DNA from: Gemmatimonas sp.
GTDB lineage: Bacteria > Gemmatimonadota > Gemmatimonadetes > Gemmatimonadales > Gemmatimonadaceae
Assembly: GCA_023910675.1 (NCBI GenBank)
Contig: JAAVWC010000001.1
Span: forward strand, 1-64,000
Reading direction: 5' to 3'
Length of the DNA stretch: 64,000 nt
Numbering within the stretch: the stretch's first letter is position 1; the number at the start of each line of letters is the position of its first letter. Positions 1 through 8,111 of the stretch are shown one piece after another. A program made the position numbers and the translations under genes. The notes beneath the pieces are model-generated. The model was not told where the DNA came from. It saw only the letters and a list, made by a program, of their open reading frames with translations, and did no database searches.

Positions 1-33
1 TCAAGCCGTAGAAAGAACCGCAGTTCCCCCGCG

Positions 34-124
34 CCTGCCGTCTGAGTGGCTGCCGTCTGCCGTCTCAGCGCGAAACCCGCCGCATCGCGCCGAGACGGCA
101 GACGGCAGCCACTCAGATGGCAGG
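34..124. repeat. Single-copy palindromic element, family A
   Basis: A 91-bp inverted repeat. The left arm begins CCTGCCGTCTGAGTGG and is matched by its reverse complement ending at 124, giving arms of about 40 bp with only two mismatches around a short loop near 78-84. The same core (GCCGTCTGCCGTCTC and its complement) recurs at 18456-18561, 30239-30335 and, degenerated, in the tandem array at 6942-8001. It would form a strong hairpin or cruciform. It resembles REP- or MITE-like intergenic repeats, but no family is assigned. Confidence 0.85.
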
Positions 125-188
125 GACGGAGGAGAACCGCCCTCGCAGGAGAATGGTGCGCGCTGCGCGCTGCTCGTATTTTCGCTGC

Positions 189-593
189 ATGCGACTACCC
201 ACCAATTTGTTCTCGGCGATCGCGCTGCTCGCAACCGTTCCCGCGTGGGCCACGGCACAATCACTGCAGCCGGTCGGCACGATCTCCGGCGGCAACGCCG
301 TCGCGCTCGAGACGCGCACGGTCAAGCGCGCGGCCAAGGAAATCACGGCGACGCTGCGCACCACGTTCCTCAAGCCCGCCAAGGCGCCGGGCGGCGACTG
401 GTACGGGTCGCGCACCAACGTCGCGGTGCGATGCGCCGAGGGTACGGTGGCCGTGCTCGAAAATCGCTACTACGGCGACGATAAGTTCACGAAGATCGCC
501 AACGAACGTATCGTCAAAATTCCTGGCTACGCAGCCCCCGTGCCGGGCTCCGTACCGGCACTCGCTCTCAAGCAGCTCTGCCCCGCGAAATGA
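189..593 (+). CDS. Secreted hypothetical protein
   Basis: Encodes 134 residues starting MRLPTNLFSAIALLATVP, a signal peptide with a likely cleavage site after AWATAQ. The mature part is about 110 residues, polar, with one Cys near each half (VRCAEGT and LKQLCPAK) that could pair. An earlier in-frame ATG at 117 lies inside the palindromic element and would add a basic, non-signal leader, so the start at 189 is preferred. It converges on the TrpF-like gene with a 3-bp gap. I recognise no family. A periplasmic location is inferred from the signal peptide. Confidence 0.7.
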   Translation: MRLPTNLFSAIALLATVPAWATAQSLQPVGTISGGNAVALETRTVKRAAKEITATLRTTFLKPAKAPGGDWYGSRTNVAVRCAEGTVAVLENRYYGDDKFTKIANERIVKIPGYAAPVPGSVPALALKQLCPAK

Positions 594-596
594 ACG

Positions 597-1262
597 TCAG
601 GGCGTACCGGCGGCGCGCACGGCGTTCATGAACGCGTGAAGCTTTGCCACGTCCAGGCGTCCATGACTTCGCACACCACTGCATAGATCGAGACCGTATG
701 GGCGGACCGTGGCAATCGCGTCCCCCACGTTGTCGGCATTGAGGCCGCCGGCGAGATAGACCGGCACGGCGACGGCATCGCGAATACGCCGGCTCAGTTG
801 CCAATCGTGGGTGCGGCCGGTGCCGCCCAATTCCTGTACTGCCAATGCGGGGTTGCCGGAGTCGAGCAACAGCGCATCCACGGCCCCGGCGCATTCGCGG
901 GCATACGCCACGGAATGCTCGTCGAGGACATGAACGACCTGTACGAGGCGTACGCCAGGCAGCAACGTCCGCAGCCGCTCATGCATCTCCACCGGAAGAT
1001 GGTCCACCAGTTGGAGCGTCGTCGTGCCACACCGGGCGTGCTGCGCGGCAATGTGCTCAGTGTCCCGCAGAGACGTCAGGAGAAACGTCTCGATGCCCGC
1101 GGGAACACTCGGCACGATACGGGCAATCTCCGCGTCATCAATGACGCCGGGCCCGCTGGGCATATGCGATACCAGCCCAAGCGCTGACGCTCCAGACACT
1201 ATAGCGGTTGCCGCTTCGCGCTCGGACATGATGCAGCAGATCTTGACCCGCGGCGTGTCCAT
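597..1262 (-). CDS. Phosphoribosylanthranilate isomerase (TrpF)-like protein
   Basis: A 221-residue (beta/alpha)8-barrel protein. It shows the TrpF hallmarks: VKIC near the N-terminus with Cys9 at the general-base position, LLLDSG with Asp134 at the general-acid position, GGTGRTHDW at 147-155 and the phosphate-binding LAGGLNADNV and SGV segments. TrpF isomerises phosphoribosylanthranilate in tryptophan synthesis. Here it is the last gene of an operon with a pantothenate kinase and an acylase, not with other trp genes, and it has VKICCI where TrpF normally has VKICGI. It may be the genuine enzyme or a paralogue with another substrate. Family assignment is firm, exact substrate is not. Confidence 0.75.
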   Translation of the reverse strand: MDTPRVKICCIMSEREAATAIVSGASALGLVSHMPSGPGVIDDAEIARIVPSVPAGIETFLLTSLRDTEHIAAQHARCGTTTLQLVDHLPVEMHERLRTLLPGVRLVQVVHVLDEHSVAYARECAGAVDALLLDSGNPALAVQELGGTGRTHDWQLSRRIRDAVAVPVYLAGGLNADNVGDAIATVRPYGLDLCSGVRSHGRLDVAKLHAFMNAVRAAGTP

Positions 1263-1274
1263 GATGTCTGCGGC

Positions 1275-2114
1275 TTACGCGCGCAGCTGATCGCGTACAA
1301 CCAGCAACGCTCCCAGCGCCGTCGCCGATCCGCCGTCGTGCGGAATCTTGATGCTCGCGCGGTAGTACTGCCCCACCAGCTCGAAGGTGCGGCGAATGCA
1401 CGGGAGGTCGGTAAGGTGCCCCACGATGACCGTGTCGTCCATCTGCTCGGCACGGGCCGCGTTGATGGCGATGACCGCGATGACCTGCCCCACCATGTTC
1501 ACGAGCGCGGCCGCCGTGTCTTCGCGCGACGCCTCTACGGCATGACGGGCCACTCGGCCGAAGTTCACCGCCGTCGTTTCCGGCGGCAGCGACCCGATGG
1601 CCTGACCGAGAATTTCGCCGATGGTGAGGTTGAGCGACGTGTCCTTGCCTTGGAGCGCCAGCGCGTCGATCTCGCGCGGATCGACGGTGCCGAGCAACAG
1701 ACGCGAGAGCCCCACGAGCGTGCCGCCGCCCACGCCCGTGCCGCTCACGTGCTTCGCGATGCCTGGGCCGGCCGCGACGACCGCCGTACCCGACCCCGCA
1801 CTCGCCACCACCGCGCGCTCGAGCCCCGTGAGGGCAAGACCGCCGCGCCCGATCGCCTGCACTTCGGGCACGTGATGAATGGCGCGCCCGTCGAGTGCCG
1901 CAGCCAGTTCCGTGCGGTTACCACCGGTCACCGCAATCCAACTCACCTCGGCGGGCGTCAGCTGCCCCTGTGCCAAGGCATATCGCACGCGCTCGTCACT
2001 GGGCTGCCCTTCGCTGGGCAAGCGCCAGTGACGCGAGGTCGTGCCGTCGTGGATCACGACATCCGTGTTGCTCGCGCCGAAGTCGATTGCCGCTGTCGGC
2101 AGGGGCGCACTCAC
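1275..2114 (-). CDS. Type II pantothenate kinase-like protein
   Basis: A 279-residue protein of the ASKHA fold. It has an N-terminal phosphate loop DFGASNTDV (11-19), a second GSGTAVV segment (107-113), GTGVGGGT (125-132) and a C-terminal GGSATALGAL (261-270), the arrangement seen in eukaryotic-type/Staphylococcus-type pantothenate kinase (PanK II). The enzyme would phosphorylate pantothenate in the first step of CoA synthesis in the cytoplasm. It lies 2 bp downstream of the acylase gene and 12 bp upstream of the TrpF-like gene, so it is very likely co-transcribed with both. A different small-molecule kinase of the same fold cannot be excluded. Confidence 0.8.
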   Translation of the reverse strand: MSAPLPTAAIDFGASNTDVVIHDGTTSRHWRLPSEGQPSDERVRYALAQGQLTPAEVSWIAVTGGNRTELAAALDGRAIHHVPEVQAIGRGGLALTGLERAVVASAGSGTAVVAAGPGIAKHVSGTGVGGGTLVGLSRLLLGTVDPREIDALALQGKDTSLNLTIGEILGQAIGSLPPETTAVNFGRVARHAVEASREDTAAALVNMVGQVIAVIAINAARAEQMDDTVIVGHLTDLPCIRRTFELVGQYYRASIKIPHDGGSATALGALLVVRDQLRA

Positions 2115-2116
2115 GG

Positions 2117-4303
2117 TTACTGCCCGGGCTGGTACGTGCGCACCGCGTGCTTTTCGACATCTTCGCGGTAGAAACTCACGTCTTTGAATTGCCCCGTGGC
2201 GTAGCGCTCGCCTTGATTGAAGAAGTACGGCGAGTTGGGATCAGCGTTCACGCCGCCCGCCAGCACGCTCTTGGCACGAATGCGCGGGCCGAACTCCACC
2301 GCCGCCACGAAGCTGTTGCCGCGGTTTCCGTAGTACTTCTTGGTGGTGCGCTGGCCCGTCTGTCCGTAGGCAGCAAGCGAGCCCCAGTTGGCCGAGGCAA
2401 ACGCCACCGGCAAGCTCGGCTTGCTATCGTCGAAGGTGCCGTTGATATCGCCGTTGAGTCGCTGAAAACGATTCACGTCGCCCCAGGGCGTCTGCCACGA
2501 ACCGAAGTCGCGATCGAGACGCTCCGACGCGGCAGCGAGCGCCGTGAGCACGGCGGCTGGCTGCGCCTTGGTGGCGATGTAGTCGAGCACCGGGACGCCC
2601 GCCTCTCGCGCCGCCGCCGCCGACGACATGGTCACCTGCTCGCCGTAGGCGTTGGCCAATGTCATGGCGACACTCGCAACGCCGAACCGGTAATCCCATG
2701 CACGCAGCGTTCGCACCTGTACAGCGAGCTTCGCGCGCAGCGGGTCGTCGGACGGCAGCGCATCGTACGCCGCGATGACCGGTGGAATGAGCTGCTCCAT
2801 GGCCGGCAAATAGCTGTCGTATGCCGCTCCAATGAGTCCTTCGACGGTAAAGTCCTTGCGGTTCTGCAGCACACGCACCGCGTGCACGCCGCGCGCGTTG
2901 TCTTCGCGCTGCGCCGACATATACACCGGCCACTCACTCGCCTTGGGGCTGCTCGCGCCCGATGCCGTGAACGGCCAGTTGTTCGTGTTCACGAGCCACC
3001 CGGTCGCCGGGTTCTTGAGCGTGATCATCTCGTCGAGCGCGTGCAGCCCCTGCCACTCCGTACGCGGGTCACTGCCGTCCACCGGCTTGGTGAAATCGAT
3101 TCCGGCGTTGCGCTTGGGGATGAAATTGCCGTGGAAGTACGCAATCACGCCATCGGCGTCGGCATACACTGTGTTGTTCGACGAATTCGTACGCAGCGCC
3201 ATCACCTGCTTGAACGTTTCGTAGTTCGTCGCCTTGGTGCGGCCGTAGCTCTGCTGAATGGCGTCGAGCGGATTGTTCATCATCTTCACCGCCACCCACT
3301 GCGCCCCGTCCATGCGAATGACGGGGCCATGGTGCGTGAAGTACGCCGTGATCACCTTCTCCGCCATGCCGGTGGCCGTCTTGTACGGCAAACGAATGAC
3401 CTTCGACGTCACCGCACGCGTGCCGGTGCCGTACTTGTACGTCCACTGCTTCCCCTTCGGCGTGACGGTCTCGAGATACTCGTCGATGACGTCGCCACCA
3501 CCTGAGGTGTTCATCCACCCCAACCGGCTGTTGAAGCCCTGATAGATGAAGAACTGCCCCCACGTCACCGCGCCGTAGGCATTGAGTCCCTCTTCGCTCA
3601 CCATGTGGATCTCGGGGCGAAAGTAGAAGGACGTGTGCGGATTGATCATGAGCAGCGCACGGCCGTTCACGGTGTTCTGCGGCGCGACGGCGAAGCCGTT
3701 GGACCCGCCGGGCTCTTCGCCGAAAGGCGCCGGCGTCGCGTCGTCGTTGCGCGAGGGCGCTGGCGTGGCACTGCGGGGGCCATAGAACTGTTCGAGACCA
3801 CGCAAGTTCACGCTCTCGATGTCACCACCAATCGAGCCTTCACTGAACGCAAGCGCCATCCACGGTGCGAACGTCGTGATCAAGCGCGGCTTCACCTGCG
3901 GATGCGTGCTGAGATAGTAGTTGAGTCCATCGGACCACCCCACCATCAACGCCTGGAGCCACGCCGGGCTGCTCACGTACAGCTTCTTGAGCTCGAGCGT
4001 GTCGATGAACAGCTTCATGCGCAGGTCGCGCCAGACCTCACGCTCCCCTTCGACTTCGGCCAGTCGCCCCAGCGCGTTGATGTAGTTCGTCTCCACACGG
4101 TTGAAGTCGTCTTCCGCCTGCGCGTAGATCATGCCGAACACGGCATCGGCGTCGGACTTTCCGTACACATGCGCGACGCCCCATTGGTCGCGCATGATCG
4201 TCACGCGCTTGGCCTGCTCGGCCCACTTGGCCGGCTGGGCATGGAGAATGGTGCTCGCCAGCAGAACAGTCGCAGCGGCAACAGCGCGAAGCCGGAGGGT
4301 CAT
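2117..4303 (-). CDS. Penicillin acylase family (Ntn) hydrolase
   Basis: A 728-residue precursor starting MTLRLRAVAAATVLLAS, a signal peptide ending near HAQ (residue 23). Known members mature by self-cleavage before a catalytic Ser; here the site is GG/SNGFAV with Ser201, preceded by a Pro/Asp-rich linker and followed by NPHTSF and GVTWGQFF-type segments of the beta chain. Length and order (alpha subunit, spacer, beta subunit) fit the periplasmic penicillin/cephalosporin/acyl-homoserine-lactone acylases, which cleave amides by the N-terminal nucleophile. The substrate cannot be read from sequence. The ATG overlaps the rsmD stop by 4 bp. A longer open frame extends upstream, but that part is antisense noise over rsmD. 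Confidence 0.9.
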   Translation of the reverse strand: MTLRLRAVAAATVLLASTILHAQPAKWAEQAKRVTIMRDQWGVAHVYGKSDADAVFGMIYAQAEDDFNRVETNYINALGRLAEVEGEREVWRDLRMKLFIDTLELKKLYVSSPAWLQALMVGWSDGLNYYLSTHPQVKPRLITTFAPWMALAFSEGSIGGDIESVNLRGLEQFYGPRSATPAPSRNDDATPAPFGEEPGGSNGFAVAPQNTVNGRALLMINPHTSFYFRPEIHMVSEEGLNAYGAVTWGQFFIYQGFNSRLGWMNTSGGGDVIDEYLETVTPKGKQWTYKYGTGTRAVTSKVIRLPYKTATGMAEKVITAYFTHHGPVIRMDGAQWVAVKMMNNPLDAIQQSYGRTKATNYETFKQVMALRTNSSNNTVYADADGVIAYFHGNFIPKRNAGIDFTKPVDGSDPRTEWQGLHALDEMITLKNPATGWLVNTNNWPFTASGASSPKASEWPVYMSAQREDNARGVHAVRVLQNRKDFTVEGLIGAAYDSYLPAMEQLIPPVIAAYDALPSDDPLRAKLAVQVRTLRAWDYRFGVASVAMTLANAYGEQVTMSSAAAAREAGVPVLDYIATKAQPAAVLTALAAASERLDRDFGSWQTPWGDVNRFQRLNGDINGTFDDSKPSLPVAFASANWGSLAAYGQTGQRTTKKYYGNRGNSFVAAVEFGPRIRAKSVLAGGVNADPNSPYFFNQGERYATGQFKDVSFYREDVEKHAVRTYQPGQ

Positions 4304-4899
4304 GGCTCGGTGGGTGAGTCGGTCGGTGGGAGAATCGGCGAAACAACCGTATCGGACACGGGCGCGACTTCTGGGACGATGATGGGCGCGCGATACACCG
4401 AAATCGAAGTGTCTTCGAGGACGTGAATCCTGGCGCCCTTGGGGAGCACGTGGGTTTTGAGATGTTCCGCTACGAGCACGCGCGACCACGGCGCCCGCTG
4501 CCATCGCTCGATGAGTCGGTCGAGCATGCGTGACTCGTACGGCGGATCGACGAACGCGATGTCGTACCGGTCGGGCGTGAGCATATCGGCAAAGGGCAAT
4601 GCGTCTTTCTTGTACACGCGGCACTTGGTCGACACGCGGAGCGCGGCAATGTTCGCCTTCAGCGCGTGCAGGCTCGACGGACGGAACTCGACGAAGTCGA
4701 CGTACTTGGCACCGCGCGACAACGCTTCGAGTCCCAACGCGCCCGTTCCGGCAAAGAGATCGGCAACGCGGGCGCCGGCGAGATCCTCCGCGAGCAGCTT
4801 CATGATCTGCACGCGCACCGCTTCCGCCGTGGGGCGTACGCGAAAATCCTTGGGTGACGTCAGGCTGCGGCCACCAAACTTCCCACCGACAATTCGCAC
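4300..4899 (-). CDS. rsmD: 16S rRNA (guanine966-N2)-methyltransferase RsmD
   Basis: A 199-residue class I SAM-dependent methyltransferase. It begins with the diagnostic MRIVGGKFGGR, then RPT at 22-24, the SAM-binding motif DLFAGTGALG (47-56), and the catalytic N-methylation motif DPPY (118-121). RsmD methylates N2 of G966 in 16S rRNA on the assembling 30S subunit. The C-terminus carries an unusual Thr/Pro/Ser-rich tail of about 30 residues beyond the usual fold. It is placed between the haemoglobin gene (3-bp gap) and the acylase (ATGA overlap), in the middle of the minus-strand operon. Confidence 0.93.
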   Translation of the reverse strand: MRIVGGKFGGRSLTSPKDFRVRPTAEAVRVQIMKLLAEDLAGARVADLFAGTGALGLEALSRGAKYVDFVEFRPSSLHALKANIAALRVSTKCRVYKKDALPFADMLTPDRYDIAFVDPPYESRMLDRLIERWQRAPWSRVLVAEHLKTHVLPKGARIHVLEDTSISVYRAPIIVPEVAPVSDTVVSPILPPTDSPTEP

Positions 4900-4902
4900 C
4901 GA

Positions 4903-5283
4903 TTACTCCGGCTGGTTGCGCATGTGATCCGCCAGCTGCTGCAGCCGCTGGCGAAGTAAGGTCTTGAGCTCGTCCGGCGCCTCGTGCTCGGCGAGCGCGC
5001 GGTCCATGCACCACAGCCACTCGTCGCGCTCTTGCGCGCCGATGGCAAACGGGAAGTGTCGCATGCGCAGGCGCGGATGGCCGTACTTCTCGGTGTAGTG
5101 CTGGGGACCACCGGTCCAGCCGCACATGAAGAGGAACAGCTTCTCCCGCGACACCTTGAGATTGGCGGCGTGCAACGCGCGAATCGTCGCGGCCTCAGGC
5201 GCGGTGTCCATGAGGTCGTAAAAGCGGTCTACCAGCGTCCGGATGCCGGCTTCACCGCCAAGCTGTTCGAAGTGCGTGTTCAC
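4903..5283 (-). CDS. Group II truncated haemoglobin
   Basis: A 126-residue single-domain globin with a GTG start. It matches the 2-on-2 group II (GlbO-like) pattern: LGGEAGIRTLVDRFYDLM at the N-terminus, then YGHPRLRMRHFPF containing the likely proximal His76, then ERDEWLWCM with Trp at the G8 position (Trp89) typical of the group. Such proteins bind haem and handle O2, NO or peroxide in the cytoplasm. It is the first gene of the five-gene minus-strand operon. The start is chosen because MNTHFEQLGGEAG gives the canonical N-terminus, and a possible promoter lies directly upstream. Confidence 0.92.
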   Translation of the reverse strand: MNTHFEQLGGEAGIRTLVDRFYDLMDTAPEAATIRALHAANLKVSREKLFLFMCGWTGGPQHYTEKYGHPRLRMRHFPFAIGAQERDEWLWCMDRALAEHEAPDELKTLLRQRLQQLADHMRNQPE

Positions 5284-5290
5284 TCGCGGA

Positions 5291-5320
5291 AGCCTAGCGC
5301 AGCACCGGAGGGGGGAGCAA
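5291..5320 (-). promoter_or_regulatory. Candidate promoter of the haemoglobin-rsmD operon
   Basis: On the minus strand TTGCTC (5315-5320) and TAGGCT (5291-5296) are spaced by 18 bp, a plausible sigma-70-type -35/-10 pair. The predicted transcription start would fall at or within a base or two of the GTG codon at 5283, implying a leaderless mRNA. This rests on motif appearance only. Confidence 0.3.
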
Positions 5321-5374
5321 GCAGTTTGGCCGAGGTGGGCGGCGAAATTCGATTACGCGGGAGGCAATACGCCG

Positions 5375-5408
5375 TCAGCGCGCCCTGTCATTTGACAAGA
5401 CGCGCTGA
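5375..5408 (-). terminator. Candidate terminator hairpin after the lipoprotein gene
   Basis: TCAGCGCG (5375-5382) pairs with CGCGCTGA (5401-5408), and the interior holds a second small stem TGTCA/TGACA. It lies about 40 bp downstream of the minus-strand lipoprotein gene and upstream of the haemoglobin operon. There is no clear U tract, so intrinsic termination is uncertain. Confidence 0.45.
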
Positions 5409-5448
5409 TGACGCTCGATCTCGAACCCGACGGCGCGCCGGCCAGCGC

Positions 5449-6168
5449 TCAGCGCGGGAACGTGGGGCGAACGATGCCGCCGCCGTTGGCAATGACACCG
5501 CCCATGGGGCCCATGCCACCGCCCACCATGATGATCCCGCCGCCGCCGCGGCGGCCGTTGCGGCCTGCGCGCCGGCGATCGTGCTCTTCGCAGTTGTCGA
5601 TCCCGGCGGCCCCGCCACGAATGATCACCCCAATAATGCCGCCCCAGCCGCCGCCGCGTCGGCCGGTGCCGGTCCCCATGTCACCGTGTCCTTCTGCCTC
5701 ACCGCTGCCCGCCGAGGGACCGCGAGATGTCGCCGTGCCCACGACGGGCTCGGGCTCTGGGTACTGAATGCCGGGTTGCGGCGCCGGCGCCGGCGTGGGC
5801 TCGACCGTCTCGGTCACCGCCACCGCCGGGGCCGTGGCCTCCTCGGGGAGGTCGGAGACCGCAACCTCCTGCACCTCCGCCTGCGGACGAGGGCGAGGGG
5901 TTCGACGCGGCGTGTTGACCGCATCACGCGCCCCGCGTTCGGTACCGGTTGGCGCATTGCGCGGGCCGCCCTCGATCGCCGAGACGACGGCCGTTTGCGG
6001 CGCACGCGCGTTCGCGGCCAATTGCAGATCACGCTCCAAGTCGGCGGTCATCCCCCCCTGCTCCCGATCACCACCACAGGCGAGCATCCCGACGGTGACC
6101 ACCATCCCTGCGGCCACCCTGGCGCTCCGTCTACGCACGTTGCTCTGTCGCACAGCCCCTCCACTCAC
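5449..6168 (-). CDS. Pro/Gly-rich putative lipoprotein
   Basis: A 239-residue protein, GTG start, with an N-terminal hydrophobic segment VAAGMVVTVGMLACGGD whose LAC-G is a lipobox (lipidated Cys about residue 31). The middle is low complexity: a Pro/Glu/Val-rich stretch (VEPTPAPAPQPG), then a Gly/Arg-rich region and a C-terminal tail rich in GGG and GGM with hydrophobic GIIGVIIRGG. This looks like an envelope-anchored disordered linker with a glycine-zipper-like end. No family is recognised. It is transcribed alone, away from the divergent lipoprotein gene at 6365. Confidence 0.65.
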   Translation of the reverse strand: MSGGAVRQSNVRRRSARVAAGMVVTVGMLACGGDREQGGMTADLERDLQLAANARAPQTAVVSAIEGGPRNAPTGTERGARDAVNTPRRTPRPRPQAEVQEVAVSDLPEEATAPAVAVTETVEPTPAPAPQPGIQYPEPEPVVGTATSRGPSAGSGEAEGHGDMGTGTGRRGGGWGGIIGVIIRGGAAGIDNCEEHDRRRAGRNGRRGGGGIIMVGGGMGPMGGVIANGGGIVRPTFPR

Positions 6169-6364
6169 CGCGGCGTGCGCGTCCGACCCCCTGCCGGCGT
6201 GCCACCGATATGGTTGGGCAGGGCAATTGCTGGGCCATATCGCCGTTGCGGACCGTTCCGAGTGATCGCGAGCACGTTCAGTCTCGCGCGCGTCTCTTTT
6301 CGGGGACAGGTTCGCTCAGAAAGTGTCCGCGCCGCGAGACCCACCCGTCCCCACACTACCCGGT

Positions 6365-6940
6365 ATGATGCGCGCCCTGCCCCCCACTGTTCGAACGATC
6401 GTGCTCGCTCTGACGCTTTCCGGCACCGTTGCGCTCGGGTCCGCCTGCCGGAATCCCGAACAGATTGCCCCCGAGGAACGCCGGGCGATTGCCGATTCGC
6501 TGAGCGCGCTGGTCGTGCAGGCCTACGACTTTTCGCAGCCCGACGCCCCCGACCGGTTGCTGGCGCTCTACCCCGAATCCGGTCGCGTCATTTCGGCCGT
6601 GGCGGGACGGGTGACCACGACGCGCGACACCCTCGCGGGCGAAACTCGCGGCTTCTGGCAGCGCGTAGGACAGAACATGCGCGACCCCAAGTTCGTGCTG
6701 GGCTCCACGTACGTCGACCTCATCACCCGCGACGCCGCCGTGGTAACCCTCACCTATAGCATTCCCCACCTCACCCCACGCAACACCTCCCACGTCGTGA
6801 GCGGGGCGTGGACGATGCTCTGGCGACGGCAAGGTGGGCAGTGGCGCATCGTGCAGGAGCACCTGTCGGACTCGCCCGAGAGTACGGCACCAGGGGCGCC
6901 GGCATCGGTGGCCGACAGCACACACGACCATTCCCACTGA
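6365..6940 (+). CDS. Lipoprotein with NTF2/SnoaL-like (DUF4440-type) domain
   Basis: 191 residues from MMRALPPTVRTIVLALTLS, with a lipobox LGSAC near residue 28, so an outer- or inner-membrane lipoprotein. The mature part fits a cone-shaped alpha+beta NTF2-like domain: two N-terminal helices, then VISAVAGRVTTTRD, YVDLITRDAAVVTLTYS and the characteristic ending SGAWTMLWRRQGGQWRIVQEH. Such domains are ligand-binding or catalytic pockets of very varied use. The C-terminus ends in a His-rich tail (DSTHDHSH) that could bind metal. The start is taken at 6365 because upstream in-frame codons only add a non-signal leader. The stop is followed immediately by the tandem repeat array. Confidence 0.72.
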   Translation: MMRALPPTVRTIVLALTLSGTVALGSACRNPEQIAPEERRAIADSLSALVVQAYDFSQPDAPDRLLALYPESGRVISAVAGRVTTTRDTLAGETRGFWQRVGQNMRDPKFVLGSTYVDLITRDAAVVTLTYSIPHLTPRNTSHVVSGAWTMLWRRQGGQWRIVQEHLSDSPESTAPGAPASVADSTHDHSH

Positions 6941-6941
6941 G

Positions 6942-8001
6942 CCCCCGCGCCTGCGGTCTGGGCTCCTGCCGTCCGCCGTCTCGGCGCGATGCGGCGGGTT
7001 CGCGCCGAGAATGCAGACGGCAGCCACACAGACAGCAGGGGCGCAGGAGTCTCCGCCGTTCCCCCCGCGCCTGCGGTCTGGGCTCCTGCCGTCCGCCGTC
7101 TCGGCGCGATGCGGCGGGTTCGCGCCGAGAATGCAGACGGCAGCCACACAGACAGCAGGGGCACAGGAGTCTCCGCCGTTCCCCCGCGCCTGCGGTCTGG
7201 GCTCCTGCCGTCCGCCGTCTCGGCGCGATGCCGCGGGATCACGCCGAGAATGCAGACGGCAGCCACACAGACGGCAGGGGCGCAGGAGTCTCCGTCGTTC
7301 CCCCGCCCCTGCGGTCTGGGCTCCTGCCGTCCGCCGTCTCGGCGCGATGCCGCGGGATCACGCCGAGCACGCAGACGGCAGCCACACAGACAGCAGGGGC
7401 ACAGGAGTCTCCGCCGTTCCCCCGCCCCTGCGGTCTGGGCTCCTGCCGTCTGCCGTCTCGGCGCGGTGCGGCGGGATCACGCCGAGTACGCAGACGGCAG
7501 CCACACAGACCGCAGGGGCGCAGGAGTCTCCGCCGTTCCCCCGCGCCTGCCGTCTGGGCTCCTGCCGTCCGCCGTCTCGGCGCGGTGCCGCGGGATCACG
7601 CCGAGCACGCAGACGGCAGCCACACAGACGGCAGGGGCACAGGAGTCTCCGCCGTTCCCCCGCGCCTGCGGTCTGGGCTCCTGCCGTCTGCCGTCTCGGC
7701 GCGATGCGGCGGGTTCGCGCCGAGTACGCAGACGGCAGCCACACAGACGGCAGGGGCGCAGGAGTCTCCGCCGTTCCCCCGCGCCTGCGGTCTGGGCTCC
7801 TGCCGTCTGCCGTCTCGGCGCGATGCGGCGGGATCACGCCGAGCACGCAGACCGCAGCCACACAGACAGCAGGGGCGCAGGAGTCTCCGCCGTTCCCCCG
7901 CGCCTGCCGTCTGGGCTCCTGCCGTCTGCCGTCTCGGCGCGGTGCCGCGGGATCACGCCGAGCACGCAGACGGCAGCCACACAGACGGCAGGGGCGCAGG
8001 A
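6942..8001. repeat. Nine-unit tandem array of 119-bp hairpin repeats, family A
   Basis: The marker GGCTCCTGCC recurs at 6961, 7081, 7200, 7319, 7438, 7557, 7676, 7795 and 7914, i.e. nine units with period 119 bp (first interval 120). Each unit has an inner stem based on CTCGGCGCG paired with CGCGCCGAG (in later units CGTGATCC-type variants weaken it) and an outer arm GCCGTC/GACGGC, followed by a spacer ending GGAGTCTCCGCCGTTCC. Units differ mainly in the loop (ATGCGGCGGGTT versus ATGCCGCGGGATC types). The array starts directly after a stop codon and ends about 110 bp before the aminotransferase ATG. 119 is not a multiple of 3, and all plus frames are open only because the repeat is GC-rich, so it is not coding. 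It is the tandem form of the element seen singly at three other places. Confidence 0.92.
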
Positions 8002-8111
8002 TCCGCCCCACCCGCGCGAAGTTTTCCGTGCGTTTCCAGCCGATTGGCCGTAACGTATCCCGTCCCCTGCTGCCCCGGATCGTTCCCGACCTTTCGCCTG
8101 CGGAGCCTGTC

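Noticed and set aside
6942..8001. Array considered as a CRISPR locus
   Set aside because: The units are about 119 bp with no alternation of short repeat and unique spacer, and no cas genes are present.
6942..8001. Array considered as a repetitive protein gene
   Set aside because: The period is not a multiple of three and the same DNA is open in several frames with equal quality, which argues against a specific coding frame.
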